From positions 1-55,501 of the forward strand of contig JAKACZ010000033.1 in assembly GCA_021820965.1 (NCBI GenBank): DNA of 55,501 nucleotides, in the 5' to 3' direction. How positions within the stretch are numbered: the first letter of the stretch is position 1; each line of letters starts with the position of its first letter. The notes beneath the pieces were generated by a model that searched no databases, was not told the origin of the DNA, and saw only the letters and a program-made list of their open reading frames with translations. Shown one piece after another: positions 43,959 to 52,679 of the stretch. This DNA is from Bacillota bacterium (GTDB lineage Bacteria > Bacillota > Sulfobacillia > Sulfobacillales > Sulfobacillaceae). The translations under genes were made by a program, and so were the position numbers.

Positions 43959-45122
43959 TTAAATATTGTCCAAATCGTAGTCGTGCAATAGCTGTGAGGC
44001 AATGATCCAACGCATGATTTCGGAAGTTCCCTCGTAGATTTCGGTAATTTTCGCATCGCGCAAGAGCCGCTCTACCCCAAATTCCGTCATGTACCCATAG
44101 CCCCCGAAGATTTGGATGGCGTCTTCGGCATGGCGCACCGCATGCTCCGAGGAAAACAGCTTGGCCATCGCGAATAATGGCCGCTGCGCCGGGCCCTCCT
44201 CTCGATGCCGGGCCGCTTCATAGGTCATTAACCGGGCCGCATGCAGATCCGTGGCCATGTTGGCCAGCCGCCACTGCACTCCCTCGAAAGTTCCAATTGG
44301 TCGGCCAAATTGGTGCCGTTCGCGCGCGTAATGCAATGAACGGCTAAGGGCTGCCTGCATAATTCCCAACCCCTGTGCGGCAATCCCTATCCGACCCCCG
44401 TCAAGAAGATAGAGGGCCATGCTATAACCGTCGCCTTCTTGTCCCAGACGATCGCTCTCCGGCACAAATACATTGTCTAAAATGACTTCCGAGGTCCGCG
44501 CCGCGCGGATACCCATTTTATCCATGGGGGGACCAAAACTTAGCCCCGCCGCATCCTTGGCTACGACAAACGCGGTGATGCCGCCTTCCTTCAGGTCGGG
44601 ATTGACGGTGGCAAAGACCAGGTAGCGGTCCGCCTCGCCGCCGCCGGTGATAAACATCTTGCGTCCGGTCAGCCCATACCCGCCATTCACCCTGCGAGCG
44701 CGCGCGATTAAGGCGGCGGCGTTGGATCCGGCCTCCGCTTCGGACAAAGCGAAGGCGCCAATAGCCTTCCCCTGGCACAGATCGGGCAGCCAGCGCCGGC
44801 GTTGCTCGTCGGTGCCGAACCGCCAAATGGCTTCGATGTGCAATGAGTTGTGTACCTCGTACACAACCGCCGTGGCCGGGTCCGCTTCCGCCAGCGCCTC
44901 GACGACTAAAGTCTGCGCCAAATAGCTGGCCCCGGCACCGCCGAAAGCCGGATCTACAATCATGCCGAGATACCCTTGCTGCCCTAAAAGCTCCATGTTG
45001 CGCCGCGGATAAATCTCGTGAGCATCGTCATGAGCGGCGTGCGGAGCCACTTCGCGCCTAACCAGCGCGCGAGCCGCATCGCGGATGGCGTTCTCGTCCG
45101 CGTTTAGAATGCTTAGTCCCAT
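43959..45122 (-). CDS. Acyl-CoA dehydrogenase
   Basis: A 387-residue FAD enzyme that oxidises acyl-CoA thioesters at the alpha-beta bond. The signatures 'IGAFALSEAEAGSNAAAL', 'GRKMFITGGGEADRYLVF', 'QFGRPIGTFEGVQWRLANM' and 'IQIFGGYGYMTEFGVERLLR' are all present; the catalytic base is the Glu in 'ITEIYEGTSEIMRW'. This matches short-chain and methyl-branched acyl-CoA dehydrogenases. The ATG overlaps the meaB stop by ten bases, so the two are coupled. With the cobalamin-binding mutase domain and MeaB upstream, a role in branched-chain or odd-chain acyl-CoA metabolism is likely. Confidence 0.92.
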   Translation of the reverse strand: MGLSILNADENAIRDAARALVRREVAPHAAHDDAHEIYPRRNMELLGQQGYLGMIVDPAFGGAGASYLAQTLVVEALAEADPATAVVYEVHNSLHIEAIWRFGTDEQRRRWLPDLCQGKAIGAFALSEAEAGSNAAALIARARRVNGGYGLTGRKMFITGGGEADRYLVFATVNPDLKEGGITAFVVAKDAAGLSFGPPMDKMGIRAARTSEVILDNVFVPESDRLGQEGDGYSMALYLLDGGRIGIAAQGLGIMQAALSRSLHYARERHQFGRPIGTFEGVQWRLANMATDLHAARLMTYEAARHREEGPAQRPLFAMAKLFSSEHAVRHAEDAIQIFGGYGYMTEFGVERLLRDAKITEIYEGTSEIMRWIIASQLLHDYDLDNI

Positions 45123-46069
45123 GTCATCCTCCTGCGCATAATCTCCCGGGCGACCGCTTGCGCGTCGCGTTCACCCGATCGAACGCCCTCAAGGAGTGTG
45201 TCCCAGTCGTCGCTCTCTTTAGCAGCGTTCAGCGCACCGCTGGCCAGGTCCTCCAATGCCAGTTGTATCAGATGAGCGGTTTGACCTTGCCGAATGCGAT
45301 CCAGGCGTCCCGACTGTTTGAGGTGATCGCGGTGCTTCTCCAATGCGGCGACCACATCCTCAATGCCTTGCCCACCTTCCGCCACCGTCTTTAAAATCGG
45401 CGGCAACCAGTCGGGGCGCTTCATGCCCAGCGTCAACATGCCGCGAATGGCGCGGACGGTATGATCGGCGCCCTCTCTGTCCGCTTTGTTCACCACGAAA
45501 ATTTGGCCAATCTCTAAAATGCCGGCTTTAATGGCTTGGATATCGTCGCCTAAGCCCGGCGCCAGCACCACCATGGTGGAGTGGGCCAACTGCATAATCT
45601 CGACCTCTGACTGTCCCGCCCCCACCGTTTCGATGACAATGATGTCGAACCCGGCGGCGTCCAGCAGCGTCACTGCCCCAAACGTCGCCCGGGAGAGACC
45701 GCCCAGGTGACCCCGGGTGGCCAGGCTTCGCATGAAGACGCCTTCATCCATCACCGAGTCCTGCATGCGGATGCGATCTCCTAGGATGGCTCCCCCACTA
45801 AAGGGACTCGACGGGTCCACCGCCAATATTCCCACGCGAAGCCGGTTTTGTCGAAACGTCAGCGCCAGTCGGTTGACCAGGGTGGATTTGCCCACCCCCG
45901 GCGCTCCGGTAATGCCAACGATATGGGCACGCCCCGCGTTGGGAAAGAGCGCCTGGATCAACTCCTTGCCCTTAGACGAATCCCGCTCGATCCAGGTTAA
46001 GCCGCGTGCGATCGGTCGCTTTTCACCTGCTTGGATCTGTTCCGCCAGGCTCTGCGGCTCAGTCATCAT
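45113..46069 (-). CDS. meaB: MeaB-type GTPase, mutase chaperone
   Basis: A 318-residue G3E-family GTPase that protects and reloads cobalamin-dependent acyl-CoA mutases. Walker A is '[17 protein letters not shown]', '[20 protein letters not shown]' holds switch I, '[18 protein letters not shown]' switch II, and '[13 protein letters not shown]' the base-specific NKAD. The length fits MeaB. The ATG at 46069 overlaps the end of the mutase domain gene; an ATG one codon later is possible. The neighbouring B12 domain is the expected partner, although no catalytic mutase subunit is in the window. Confidence 0.92.
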   Translation of the reverse strand: MMTEPQSLAEQIQAGEKRPIARGLTWIERDSSKGKELIQALFPNAGRAHIVGITGAPGVGKSTLVNRLALTFRQNRLRVGILAVDPSSPFSGGAILGDRIRMQDSVMDEGVFMRSLATRGHLGGLSRATFGAVTLLDAAGFDIIVIETVGAGQSEVEIMQLAHSTMVVLAPGLGDDIQAIKAGILEIGQIFVVNKADREGADHTVRAIRGMLTLGMKRPDWLPPILKTVAEGGQGIEDVVAALEKHRDHLKQSGRLDRIRQGQTAHLIQLALEDLASGALNAAKESDDWDTLLEGVRSGERDAQAVAREIMRRRMTWD

Positions 46070-46451
46070 CCGACACTCGCTCACGAATGAATGCCACGAT
46101 GTTCTGAGTATCGGTGCCGGGGCCAAATACGTGGGCTACACCAGCATTCATCATTCGGGGCACATCGTCATCGGGAATGATGCCCCCGAGCAGTACTAAC
46201 ACATCGTCTAGATGATTCTTTTTTATGAGGTCCATGATTCGGGGCACCAGAGTGGGATGAGCACCCGACAAAATTGAAAGCGCCAGAACGTCCACGTCCT
46301 CTTGCAAGGCGGCATCGACTATTTGCTCGGGCGTTTGATGCAGGCCGGTGTACACCACTTCCATGCCGGCATCGCGCAGTGCCCGCGCGATAACTTTTGC
46401 TCCCCGGTCGTGACCGTCCAATCCCGGCTTGGCCACCAACACTCGGATCAC
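46059..46451 (-). CDS. Cobalamin-binding subunit of an acyl-CoA mutase
   Basis: A 130-residue B12-binding domain of the methylmalonyl-CoA mutase type. '[20 protein letters not shown]' carries the DxHxxG cobalt-ligand motif, followed by '[15 protein letters not shown]', '[16 protein letters not shown]' and '[12 protein letters not shown]', 'VFGPGT'. This is the separately encoded small subunit, as found in Firmicutes and archaea. The GTG at 46451 follows GGGAGG and matches the family N-terminus; the frame extends further without support. The catalytic subunit is not encoded nearby and must lie elsewhere. Confidence 0.92.
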   Translation of the reverse strand: MIRVLVAKPGLDGHDRGAKVIARALRDAGMEVVYTGLHQTPEQIVDAALQEDVDVLALSILSGAHPTLVPRIMDLIKKNHLDDVLVLLGGIIPDDDVPRMMNAGVAHVFGPGTDTQNIVAFIRERVSDDD

Positions 46452-46695
46452 ATGAGTCCCTCCCAATACTTCTATAATATGGTGGACCGGGGCGACTTGC
46501 CCTACCCCACCGCAAACATCGTCCAAGCAAAATCAAATGCGTACCCCTCACCATGCAGCGGGTACGCTGGATAACCGGTTCGGTAAACCGTCGACAACCT
46601 CAAGCAAACGACCGGCAGACTCCGACGTCGCCCGCTGCGCTTACAAGCCCCGCGACTCAAGTCCACCTGACAGCATAACACGATGCGGCAAATTT

Positions 46696-46893
46696 TTACA
46701 CGCTGGGACCGCCCAGAGGCGGCTTGGCGGCATGGTCCGTGGCTACCATCGAGTAACTTTTAATCAGCGCCAGATCGCGCTCCAGCCGCGCCGCCCGCCG
46801 ATCCATCCGGTGAAGGAATCCGAACATCAAAACCCACACCGCGCTATAGGCCGCAAATAATGCCTCCAAATAGAGGCGCTCGCTTCCATGCAT
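46696..46893 (-). CDS. ccmD: CcmD-like small membrane protein
   Basis: A 65-residue protein with one N-terminal membrane helix ('YLEALFAAYSAVWVLMFGFL') followed by a basic helix 'HRMDRRAARLERDL'. This is the CcmD layout: a short protein that joins CcmC to the heme-handling complex. It begins three bases after the ccmC stop with a GGGGGG ribosome binding site, the usual position. Sequence is weakly conserved in this family, so position counts as evidence. It is the last gene of the ccm operon. Confidence 0.75.
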   Translation of the reverse strand: MHGSERLYLEALFAAYSAVWVLMFGFLHRMDRRAARLERDLALIKSYSMVATDHAAKPPLGGPSV

Positions 46894-46896
46894 TCT

Positions 46897-47583
46897 TCAA
46901 TCCCCCCATCGCTCAGAATTGAGTTTTATCCTCACCTCGGCCTTTTTCTCCTCGATTTCCTGCTCCACCGCCAAAAGCCGGACGCGGAGCTTAACCCAGG
47001 CTCCGTACAAGAAGAGCATCGCCACCATCGAGGCGACCATCGCCACAATCATCGAACGGGCCATGTTGATACCGTGCTCGGTAATCACCACCGGGTGAAT
47101 GGACTTCCACCAGCGGATAGTGAGATAGTCAAGCGGCACGTCGAGGTAACACAATAACGCCAGCACCGCGGACATGCGGGCGCGGCGTTCCACAGTCACC
47201 GCACTGTCGCGCATCACCAGGTACCCCATAAAAAGAACCCATAGGATTAACGTCGACGTCAGCCTCGGATCCCAGGTCCACCACACGCCCCAGGCCACCC
47301 GGCCCCAGAGAATTCCCGTGATCAGCACCATCGTGGTAAAAAGCGTGCCGACTTCGGCCGACGCCGCTGCCCAGCGGTCCCATGCCAAACGGCCGGTCAC
47401 CAGGTAGCCGACGCTGGCTGCAGCCGTAACGGTGAAGGCCACCGCCACCACCGTGGCCGCGCCCATGTGAACGTAGAAAATACGCTGGCTGGAACCCAAC
47501 AGCGCGTCATCGGGACTACCCAGCAAGTCAAGGTACAAGACTCCAATCATCCCGGGCAGTAGCACCCACCACCAACGAGCCAT
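46897..47583 (-). CDS. ccmC: Cytochrome c maturation protein CcmC
   Basis: A 228-residue membrane protein with six helices. The heme-handling WWD motif reads 'WGVWWTWDPRLTSTLILW', and conserved His residues in the outer loops ('VHMGAATVV', 'IHPVVITEHG') are heme ligands. CcmC loads heme onto CcmE. GGGAGGTG precedes the ATG at 47583, overlapping the end of ccmB. Length is normal. Confidence 0.9.
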   Translation of the reverse strand: MARWWWVLLPGMIGVLYLDLLGSPDDALLGSSQRIFYVHMGAATVVAVAFTVTAAASVGYLVTGRLAWDRWAAASAEVGTLFTTMVLITGILWGRVAWGVWWTWDPRLTSTLILWVLFMGYLVMRDSAVTVERRARMSAVLALLCYLDVPLDYLTIRWWKSIHPVVITEHGINMARSMIVAMVASMVAMLFLYGAWVKLRVRLLAVEQEIEEKKAEVRIKLNSERWGD

Positions 47584-47585
47584 GC

Positions 47586-48254
47586 CTACACCTCCCATAA
47601 AAACTCGTACAACAGCACCGGCAGGGTGACAAAAATGACGTCGTAGGCTATCAGACCATGAATCCAAAGCCAGGGGCTCAGTCCGCGCTGAAGTTGCAAC
47701 GTCGCCTCAATGGCGGAGATGGCGAGCGGAACCTCGAGCGCCATCGCCAATACCGCCAAAAGCGGGCTCGGCCCCGAAAGGCCTGTCATCATGGCTGACA
47801 TCATCGTTCCCACCGCCGCAATCCCCACCGCTCCCAACGCCAGAACCAAACCAAAAACGCCAGCATTACCAGGTGCTAAAACGGCCAAATGCCAGCTCGG
47901 CAACGAAACCACCGCTTCAGTAATGCCAACAAACAGCGATCCGACACAGATTTTGGCCCAAAACACGGAAAGGCGCCCCCCGGGTGCCAAGTCCACGCCC
48001 ACATACGCGTCTTCCGGCAATTCCCGCGCGTAAATCCGCGTCACACTTAAAATGCCCGCAAAAAGGGATTCCATCCACAATATTCCCGCTGCAGCATGAG
48101 TCCACAGGGACCGTTCGGTGCCCAAGGCAAAGACAGACAGCAATAGCTCCAAGGCCGCAAACGCAATCATCAAAAGGCCTGCGTCGAATTGACGTGTCTC
48201 AAGCACTAGGTCTTTGACCACCAACACGATAAATTTTCTAAGCGCCGGGGGCAT
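47586..48254 (-). CDS. ccmB: Heme exporter-type permease CcmB
   Basis: A 222-residue membrane protein with six hydrophobic helices, starting 'FIVLVVKDLVLETRQFDAGL', similar to the CcmB N-terminus ('...rDLrle.R.') and with 'GILWMESLFAGILSVTR', close to the conserved 'ilWv..lfa.lL...r.'. It forms the ABC complex with CcmA that uses ATP to free holo-CcmE from CcmC. It starts directly after the ccmA stop. Confidence 0.85.
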   Translation of the reverse strand: MPPALRKFIVLVVKDLVLETRQFDAGLLMIAFAALELLLSVFALGTERSLWTHAAAGILWMESLFAGILSVTRIYARELPEDAYVGVDLAPGGRLSVFWAKICVGSLFVGITEAVVSLPSWHLAVLAPGNAGVFGLVLALGAVGIAAVGTMMSAMMTGLSGPSPLLAVLAMALEVPLAISAIEATLQLQRGLSPWLWIHGLIAYDVIFVTLPVLLYEFLWEV

Positions 48255-48941
48255 TTAGAATTTCACCTGGTGGATGTCTTGTGTGGACGCTACGCTCCAC
48301 CAGTGCGCCAGCCGCCCCGATTCCAGCGACGCCACCAGATCCAGGCCGGACTCCATCAGATCAGGGCGGTGGGTAGCGATCAAGAAGGATGCCCCGGACT
48401 GTTTCTCCTCACATAATAGATTGACGAGCCACCGCCGGCCGGTGTCGTCAAGACCCGACTCGGGCTCATCCAATACCCAGAGTTTCGGGCGGACGAGCCA
48501 CACCCGGGCCAAGGCGGCGCGCTGCCGCATGCCGCGCGAATAACTTTGGATGCGATCATGCTGACACCAGGACAAGCCCACTTGCCACACCACTTCATCA
48601 AGCTGAGTGTCTCGGGGATCGAGCCCCCAAAGGCGGCAGTACAGGCGCAGGTTTTCGATAAGCGAGAGATTTTCGTAAAGGAAGGATCGCTCACCCAGGT
48701 AGCCGATCCGGGCATCGCTGTTAGCCGCCAAACTCACCATGGTCCCAAACCGCTCCAACCGCCCCCCGGTCCGGCCCCACACTCCGGCCGCCACCTTTAA
48801 TACCGTGGATTTGCCGGCACCGTTGCTCCCAACCAGTGCCAGCGCCCGGCCCTGATGCAACGTAAACGATATCCGGTCAAGGATAGTCCCGGAGCCGATG
48901 CGCTTGGCCACATTCTCAAAGCGTAGAGTTTCTTTAGCCAT
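48255..48941 (-). CDS. ccmA: ABC ATPase CcmA
   Basis: A 228-residue ATPase. Walker A is 'GSNGAGKSTVLKVAAG', the signature is 'SYSRGMRQRAALA' (SRGM in place of LSGGQ), Walker B is 'LWVLDEPESGLD' and the switch His is in 'IATHRPD'. It is small and cytoplasmic as expected for CcmA. The ATG at 48941 overlaps the stop of the preceding gene by eight bases, indicating coupling; the upstream extension of the frame has no support. Confidence 0.88.
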   Translation of the reverse strand: MAKETLRFENVAKRIGSGTILDRISFTLHQGRALALVGSNGAGKSTVLKVAAGVWGRTGGRLERFGTMVSLAANSDARIGYLGERSFLYENLSLIENLRLYCRLWGLDPRDTQLDEVVWQVGLSWCQHDRIQSYSRGMRQRAALARVWLVRPKLWVLDEPESGLDDTGRRWLVNLLCEEKQSGASFLIATHRPDLMESGLDLVASLESGRLAHWWSVASTQDIHQVKF

Positions 48942-49743
48942 GATCCGCTTCAACCGCCTGAATCCGGCTAACGATGATGTTTCGCGCCGTTTGATACGCC
49001 TCCTCGTCCAATTCACCACGCCGGAAAGCCGCTATGAGCCGCGCCAGCTCTTCCAGGCCAGGGTCTGCCCATCCTTTTGCAGAAGACCGCACAGGACGCC
49101 AGTAAAGCGCGACCAAGAGAGCTCCCATAGACGCGATGCCAGCCAAGAGTTCAAAGACGCGGGCCATTACCGGGTGATTTCCGTCATCCACAGCCATTGG
49201 TTCCTCAACTTGATGCTCCAACACTATCGGCACCTTCTGACCGGCGGGAACGCGGCTGGCCGCATACTCGTCAAAGGTGGGGCTGTGAGCTACGCCGGAT
49301 ATGCGACCCTGACCCACCTCCTGCAGCACGGGGTTGAGCACCGGCGGAAGGGTGATAGTAGGCTTCACCAGCAACACCAAGGTGCTGACTAGATCAGGGT
49401 TGATCAGATTCAAGGATGCCGATTGGCCGTTCCAGGGCACGCGATATCGCACGGCCACGCGGCCGCCCTGCGAGCGTAGCGTCATTGCGTTTTGTCCCTG
49501 TGTCTCTTCCCGCCCATTGATTACCCGCACGTGCTGCGCCCCTTCGATGAGGCCAATTCGAACGGTGCGGGTAGCTTTGGCCAGGCTAATCTGATCAAAC
49601 ACCGAAAGATGGTGTCCCTGGGCCATCAGAACAACCAGGTCCATTGCCATGACGCGGCGACCGACCGCGTAGACAGGCATCCCCCGAACCCCGCTCAGCA
49701 GCGACGCGACGATGGCCGACATAATCAGCACGCTTCGCCTCAT
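48934..49743 (-). CDS. Secreted/membrane protein of unknown function in the ccm operon
   Basis: 269 residues. A signal-peptide-like helix at residues 1-22, an outer beta-rich domain of about 160 residues ('ATRTVRIGLIEGAQHVRVIN', 'GRVAVRYRVPWNGQSASLNL'), a membrane helix near residue 200 ('VFELLAGIASMGALLVALYW') and a cytoplasmic tail with 'LEELARLIAAFRRGELDEEA', a SHOCT-like helical pair. No Cys, CxxC or heme motif. It lies between the zinc-ribbon gene and ccmA, with GGAGGGTGG before the ATG, overlapping both neighbours. CcmG and CcmH are absent, so it may stand in for part of their role, but no sequence motif supports that. Confidence 0.7.
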   Translation of the reverse strand: MRRSVLIMSAIVASLLSGVRGMPVYAVGRRVMAMDLVVLMAQGHHLSVFDQISLAKATRTVRIGLIEGAQHVRVINGREETQGQNAMTLRSQGGRVAVRYRVPWNGQSASLNLINPDLVSTLVLLVKPTITLPPVLNPVLQEVGQGRISGVAHSPTFDEYAASRVPAGQKVPIVLEHQVEEPMAVDDGNHPVMARVFELLAGIASMGALLVALYWRPVRSSAKGWADPGLEELARLIAAFRRGELDEEAYQTARNIIVSRIQAVEADHG

Positions 49744-49964
49744 AGACCACCCTCCGCTGACTCGTATGCCGCACCGCACTGCCCGCAGTGCGTGGCTCGG
49801 CGCCTGGCCCTACGGGATCCACAATAAAGACAAAAGGTCGCTCTCAAGCAGCGGTCAATCTCATCCAGCGCCATGCGATTAGAGTAAGACCCTCCCCTGC
49901 GTAGTGGCAGCACGACAAGAGAGAGCGTTGCTAAAGACAGCATGAGAATTAAGAGCCCGCTCAC
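49740..49964 (-). CDS. Small membrane protein with zinc ribbon in the ccm operon
   Basis: 74 residues. One membrane helix at residues 2-22 ('GLLILMLSLATLSLVVLPL') is followed by a cytoplasmic zinc ribbon: 'CLYCGSRRARRRATHCGQCG', two CxxC pairs 13 residues apart. The start is a GTG whose first base overlaps the ccmF stop (TAGTG) and which follows AGGAGGG. The longer frame from 50111 lies inside ccmF and is rejected. Zinc ribbons of this type may recruit partners; here it could hold the maturation complex together or sense metal. No direct evidence. Confidence 0.7.
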   Translation of the reverse strand: MSGLLILMLSLATLSLVVLPLRRGGSYSNRMALDEIDRCLRATFCLYCGSRRARRRATHCGQCGAAYESAEGGL

Positions 49965-51979
49965 TAAGAATCCCTCCTGGTATCCACCGAGGGCGCGATC
50001 CACACCTCCCGCCGCTCCCATTTCGACGCGGTCATGAAAAGTGCATCGCGACCGCCGGAAAGAGCCAATAGCACTCCGGCGGCTAAGCAGGGTAGCGCCA
50101 GCCATATCCATGACACCATGGGATTAATCATGGCCTCCAACATAATGGAATTATGGCTGGTGGCGCCCTCCAACACTAAATACACGTCTTTCATCAGGCC
50201 TTGATGGATGCTGACATCAGCCACCGGTTCGGCTAAACCGGGGTAAAAAAACAGACCGGGATGCGCCACCCAGGATCCGTGAGCCGACCTCACCGTGATT
50301 TGCGCGGCGGCCACCCCCCGGCCCGGTTCAGACCGCGCGGTCAGTCGGGTATACTTGAGGCGGTACGCGCCCAAGTCAATCACTTGTCCAGGCCGAAGCG
50401 TCCGTGTCACCGACTGCGCTCCCGTGTGGGAACCAACCACGCCCAAGGCCATTACCAAAACTGCTAAATGGACTAGATAGCCCCCGTAGCGGCGCCGGTT
50501 ACTGCCAACGGCATGCACAAACCCCAATATGAGGTTTTCACGATGAGCGTGGGCGCTAAGCCGGCCCGCACGCCAGTATTCCCGCAGCATCGATGTCGCA
50601 GCAAAGATGATGATACCTACCGCAACGGTTGGCATCACCTCCATATATCCGAGCAAAGTCATCGCGGCGGCGGTGCTTCCGGCAACAATCGGCACAGCCA
50701 ATTCGCGCAGAACCTGCGCTAGCAAGGCCGCGTCCCAGGCGAGAGCCGGGGCCGCTCCCATCGCAAGAATGAGTAGCAAAAACAACGGAACAGTTGCTGC
50801 ATTGAAAAACGATTGCGTGAGCACCACCGTCTGCCCAAGCAGCAATCGCGATATGATCGGATAGAACGTCCCCACAAGAACAATGACGGCGCTGGCGGAC
50901 GAGGTCACGTCCATCAGCAAATAAAGGCTCTCTTTCCCCACCCCGTCCCCTGCCGGCCGGGGATCAACCAACATATCGCGGCGCAGCCAAAAGACAAACA
51001 CGACTACCAGAGTGCATGTGCCAAACAGAGCTGCAAGATACGGGCCGACATCACTCCCGGTAAACGCGTGCACCGAATTTTTCAGCACACCGCTGCGGGT
51101 GATGTATGTTCCTATCAGCGTAAGAAGAAAAGTAACAGCGCCTAACCCCGCCGTCCACCAGCGAAACAGGTGACGGCGTTCCTCCGCCTGCAACGCATGC
51201 AAAAATGCGGTGGCCGTCAACCAGGGCAGGAGGGCGGCGTTTTCCACCGGGTCCCACTCCCAGTACCCGCCCCATCCGAGTTCCATATAGGCCCACAAAC
51301 CGCCCAGCACCAATGCGCTGCCTAGACAAAGCCAGGAAAATAACATCCAGCGCCGGACCACCGGCACCCATTCCCCCCAGGGCACGCGATGCCAAAGGGC
51401 TGACAGCATATAGGCTGCGGGTATGGTCATGCCAACCAGGCCGGCATACATGGCGGGTGGATGGATCACCATGACAGGGTTTCGAAGGAGCGGATCAAGC
51501 CCAGCCCCGTTGCTAGGGATGCCGGCCACCAATGCAAAAGGATTGGCCGCAACCAACGACAGCAGCGAAAAGAACAGTTGAAGCATGCCCAGGGCCGCCA
51601 TGACGGTCGTGGTCATCCGTCTCGAAAGATGCCAGCCACGCCAAGCCACCCAAACCGAATAAAGGGATAAAATCCAGCCCCAGAAGAGAATCGAACCCGA
51701 ATTACCGCCCCACAGCGCCCCAATTTTGTACGCCAGGGGCAGCGTTTGGCTGCTGTGGTCATAGACCGCCCGCACAGAGTAGTCGCCACTCATCAGGAGG
51801 ACTTCCAGAACAACCACCGCCGTGGTCACACTAAGAGCTACCGCCACAGCCGCTCCGCGTGCGCTCTCGCGCAGCCGCACCGATTGGCGGCGGACCGAGA
51901 GCCAACTTGCGGCCGCCATGTAACTGGACAGTACGACCGCCCATACCAACGCTATGTCTCCGGCAAGCGGCATCGTCAT
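49964..51979 (-). CDS. ccmF: Heme lyase component CcmF
   Basis: A 671-residue membrane protein with about fifteen helices. The WWD motif 'WGGYWEWDPVENAALLPWL' is perfect, and 'NPVMVIHPPAMYAG' and 'FTGSDVGPYLA' carry conserved heme-ligand His and outer-loop residues. CcmF takes heme from CcmE and, usually with CcmH, attaches it to apocytochrome c. The length and topology are normal. The ATG overlaps the ccmE stop (ATGA). CcmH and CcmG are not encoded in the window. Confidence 0.93.
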   Translation of the reverse strand: MTMPLAGDIALVWAVVLSSYMAAASWLSVRRQSVRLRESARGAAVAVALSVTTAVVVLEVLLMSGDYSVRAVYDHSSQTLPLAYKIGALWGGNSGSILFWGWILSLYSVWVAWRGWHLSRRMTTTVMAALGMLQLFFSLLSLVAANPFALVAGIPSNGAGLDPLLRNPVMVIHPPAMYAGLVGMTIPAAYMLSALWHRVPWGEWVPVVRRWMLFSWLCLGSALVLGGLWAYMELGWGGYWEWDPVENAALLPWLTATAFLHALQAEERRHLFRWWTAGLGAVTFLLTLIGTYITRSGVLKNSVHAFTGSDVGPYLAALFGTCTLVVVFVFWLRRDMLVDPRPAGDGVGKESLYLLMDVTSSASAVIVLVGTFYPIISRLLLGQTVVLTQSFFNAATVPLFLLLILAMGAAPALAWDAALLAQVLRELAVPIVAGSTAAAMTLLGYMEVMPTVAVGIIIFAATSMLREYWRAGRLSAHAHRENLILGFVHAVGSNRRRYGGYLVHLAVLVMALGVVGSHTGAQSVTRTLRPGQVIDLGAYRLKYTRLTARSEPGRGVAAAQITVRSAHGSWVAHPGLFFYPGLAEPVADVSIHQGLMKDVYLVLEGATSHNSIMLEAMINPMVSWIWLALPCLAAGVLLALSGGRDALFMTASKWERREVWIAPSVDTRRDS

Positions 51980-52380
51980 TCGGCCTCACTTCCCGCCGGA
52001 GCATAATGGTCTGGACACTGGATTTCCAGTTTTTCCGCTTGAAAGACGCCATTCGCACCCATCCGCCCTTTGACGATGGCGCTCGCGTTCTTAAAGCGTT
52101 CGTTGGGTATAGCACCATGGTAGACAACAGGAAGCCGAACCGAACCCGAGGTCAGGTCAAATCGCAGGGAGCCACTATCGGGGTCGTATCGCACCGATCG
52201 GGCCGTTAGTGTGCCTTGTACGCGCACGAGATCATGGCGAAACTTGGCAATATTTCCGACATATGTCCGTACCGTCACAAAGTAACTGGAGAAGTTATTG
52301 GCGCCTTGGAGTACCATATACGCAAGCGAGGCCACTATCACCGTAATACCAATGTGGAGCCGAATATTCTTGGACACCAT
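51976..52380 (-). CDS. ccmE: Heme chaperone CcmE, Cys-type (C-x3-Y)
   Basis: About 134 residues: a membrane helix at the N-terminus, then an OB-fold beta domain ('LVRVQGTLTARSVRYD', 'SVRLPVVYHGAIPNERF', 'AIVKGRMGANGVFQAEKL'). The heme-attachment segment reads 'EIQCPDHYAPAG'. In standard CcmE the heme is bound by His in H-x3-Y; here Cys takes that place (C-x3-Y). Cys-type CcmE is known from archaea and some sulfate reducers, whose systems often lack CcmH. The ATG at 52380 was preferred; another at 52401 is in frame. It is the first gene of the operon and overlaps ccmF. Confidence 0.9.
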   Translation of the reverse strand: MVSKNIRLHIGITVIVASLAYMVLQGANNFSSYFVTVRTYVGNIAKFRHDLVRVQGTLTARSVRYDPDSGSLRFDLTSGSVRLPVVYHGAIPNERFKNASAIVKGRMGANGVFQAEKLEIQCPDHYAPAGSEAE

Positions 52381-52466
52381 ACCCCTCACCCTGGTAGACA
52401 TGATGGTCTAGTGGTGCCCATTTTTTGCTGAGGCATTCCTCGTCAGTCAGACACAATCGCTGCCGC

Positions 52467-52495
52467 TTGCGGAAATTCCGTAAAACTGCTAGACT
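52467..52495 (+). promoter_or_regulatory. Promoter of tRNA-Leu (CAG)
   Basis: TTGCGG at 52467-52472 and TAGACT at 52490-52495 are 17 bases apart, ending 22 bases before the tRNA. A sigma-A-type promoter is likely. Confidence 0.6.
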
Positions 52496-52517
52496 AATTG
52501 TTGCGGTTCACATCATT

Positions 52518-52604
52518 GCCGAAGTGGTGGAATAGGCAGACACGCGGTGTTCAGGGCGCCGTGAGCGACAGCTCGTGTGGGTTCAAGTCCCACCTTCGGC
52601 ACCA
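52518..52604 (+). tRNA. tRNA-Leu, anticodon CAG
   Basis: A type II tRNA with a long variable arm. The acceptor GCCGAAG pairs with CTTCGGC, the anticodon stem is CGGTG/CGCCG around the loop TTCAGGG (CAG), and the T arm has GGTTCAAGTCC. CCA is encoded. The long arm and the D-loop GG fit leucine. It reads CUG codons. Confidence 0.95.
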
Positions 52605-52679
52605 ACTATGCTGTAGACCAACCTAAAACCCCGAGCACATAGAGCTGACCCTTTGTCGTCTTGTTGCAGGTGCGCGTGG

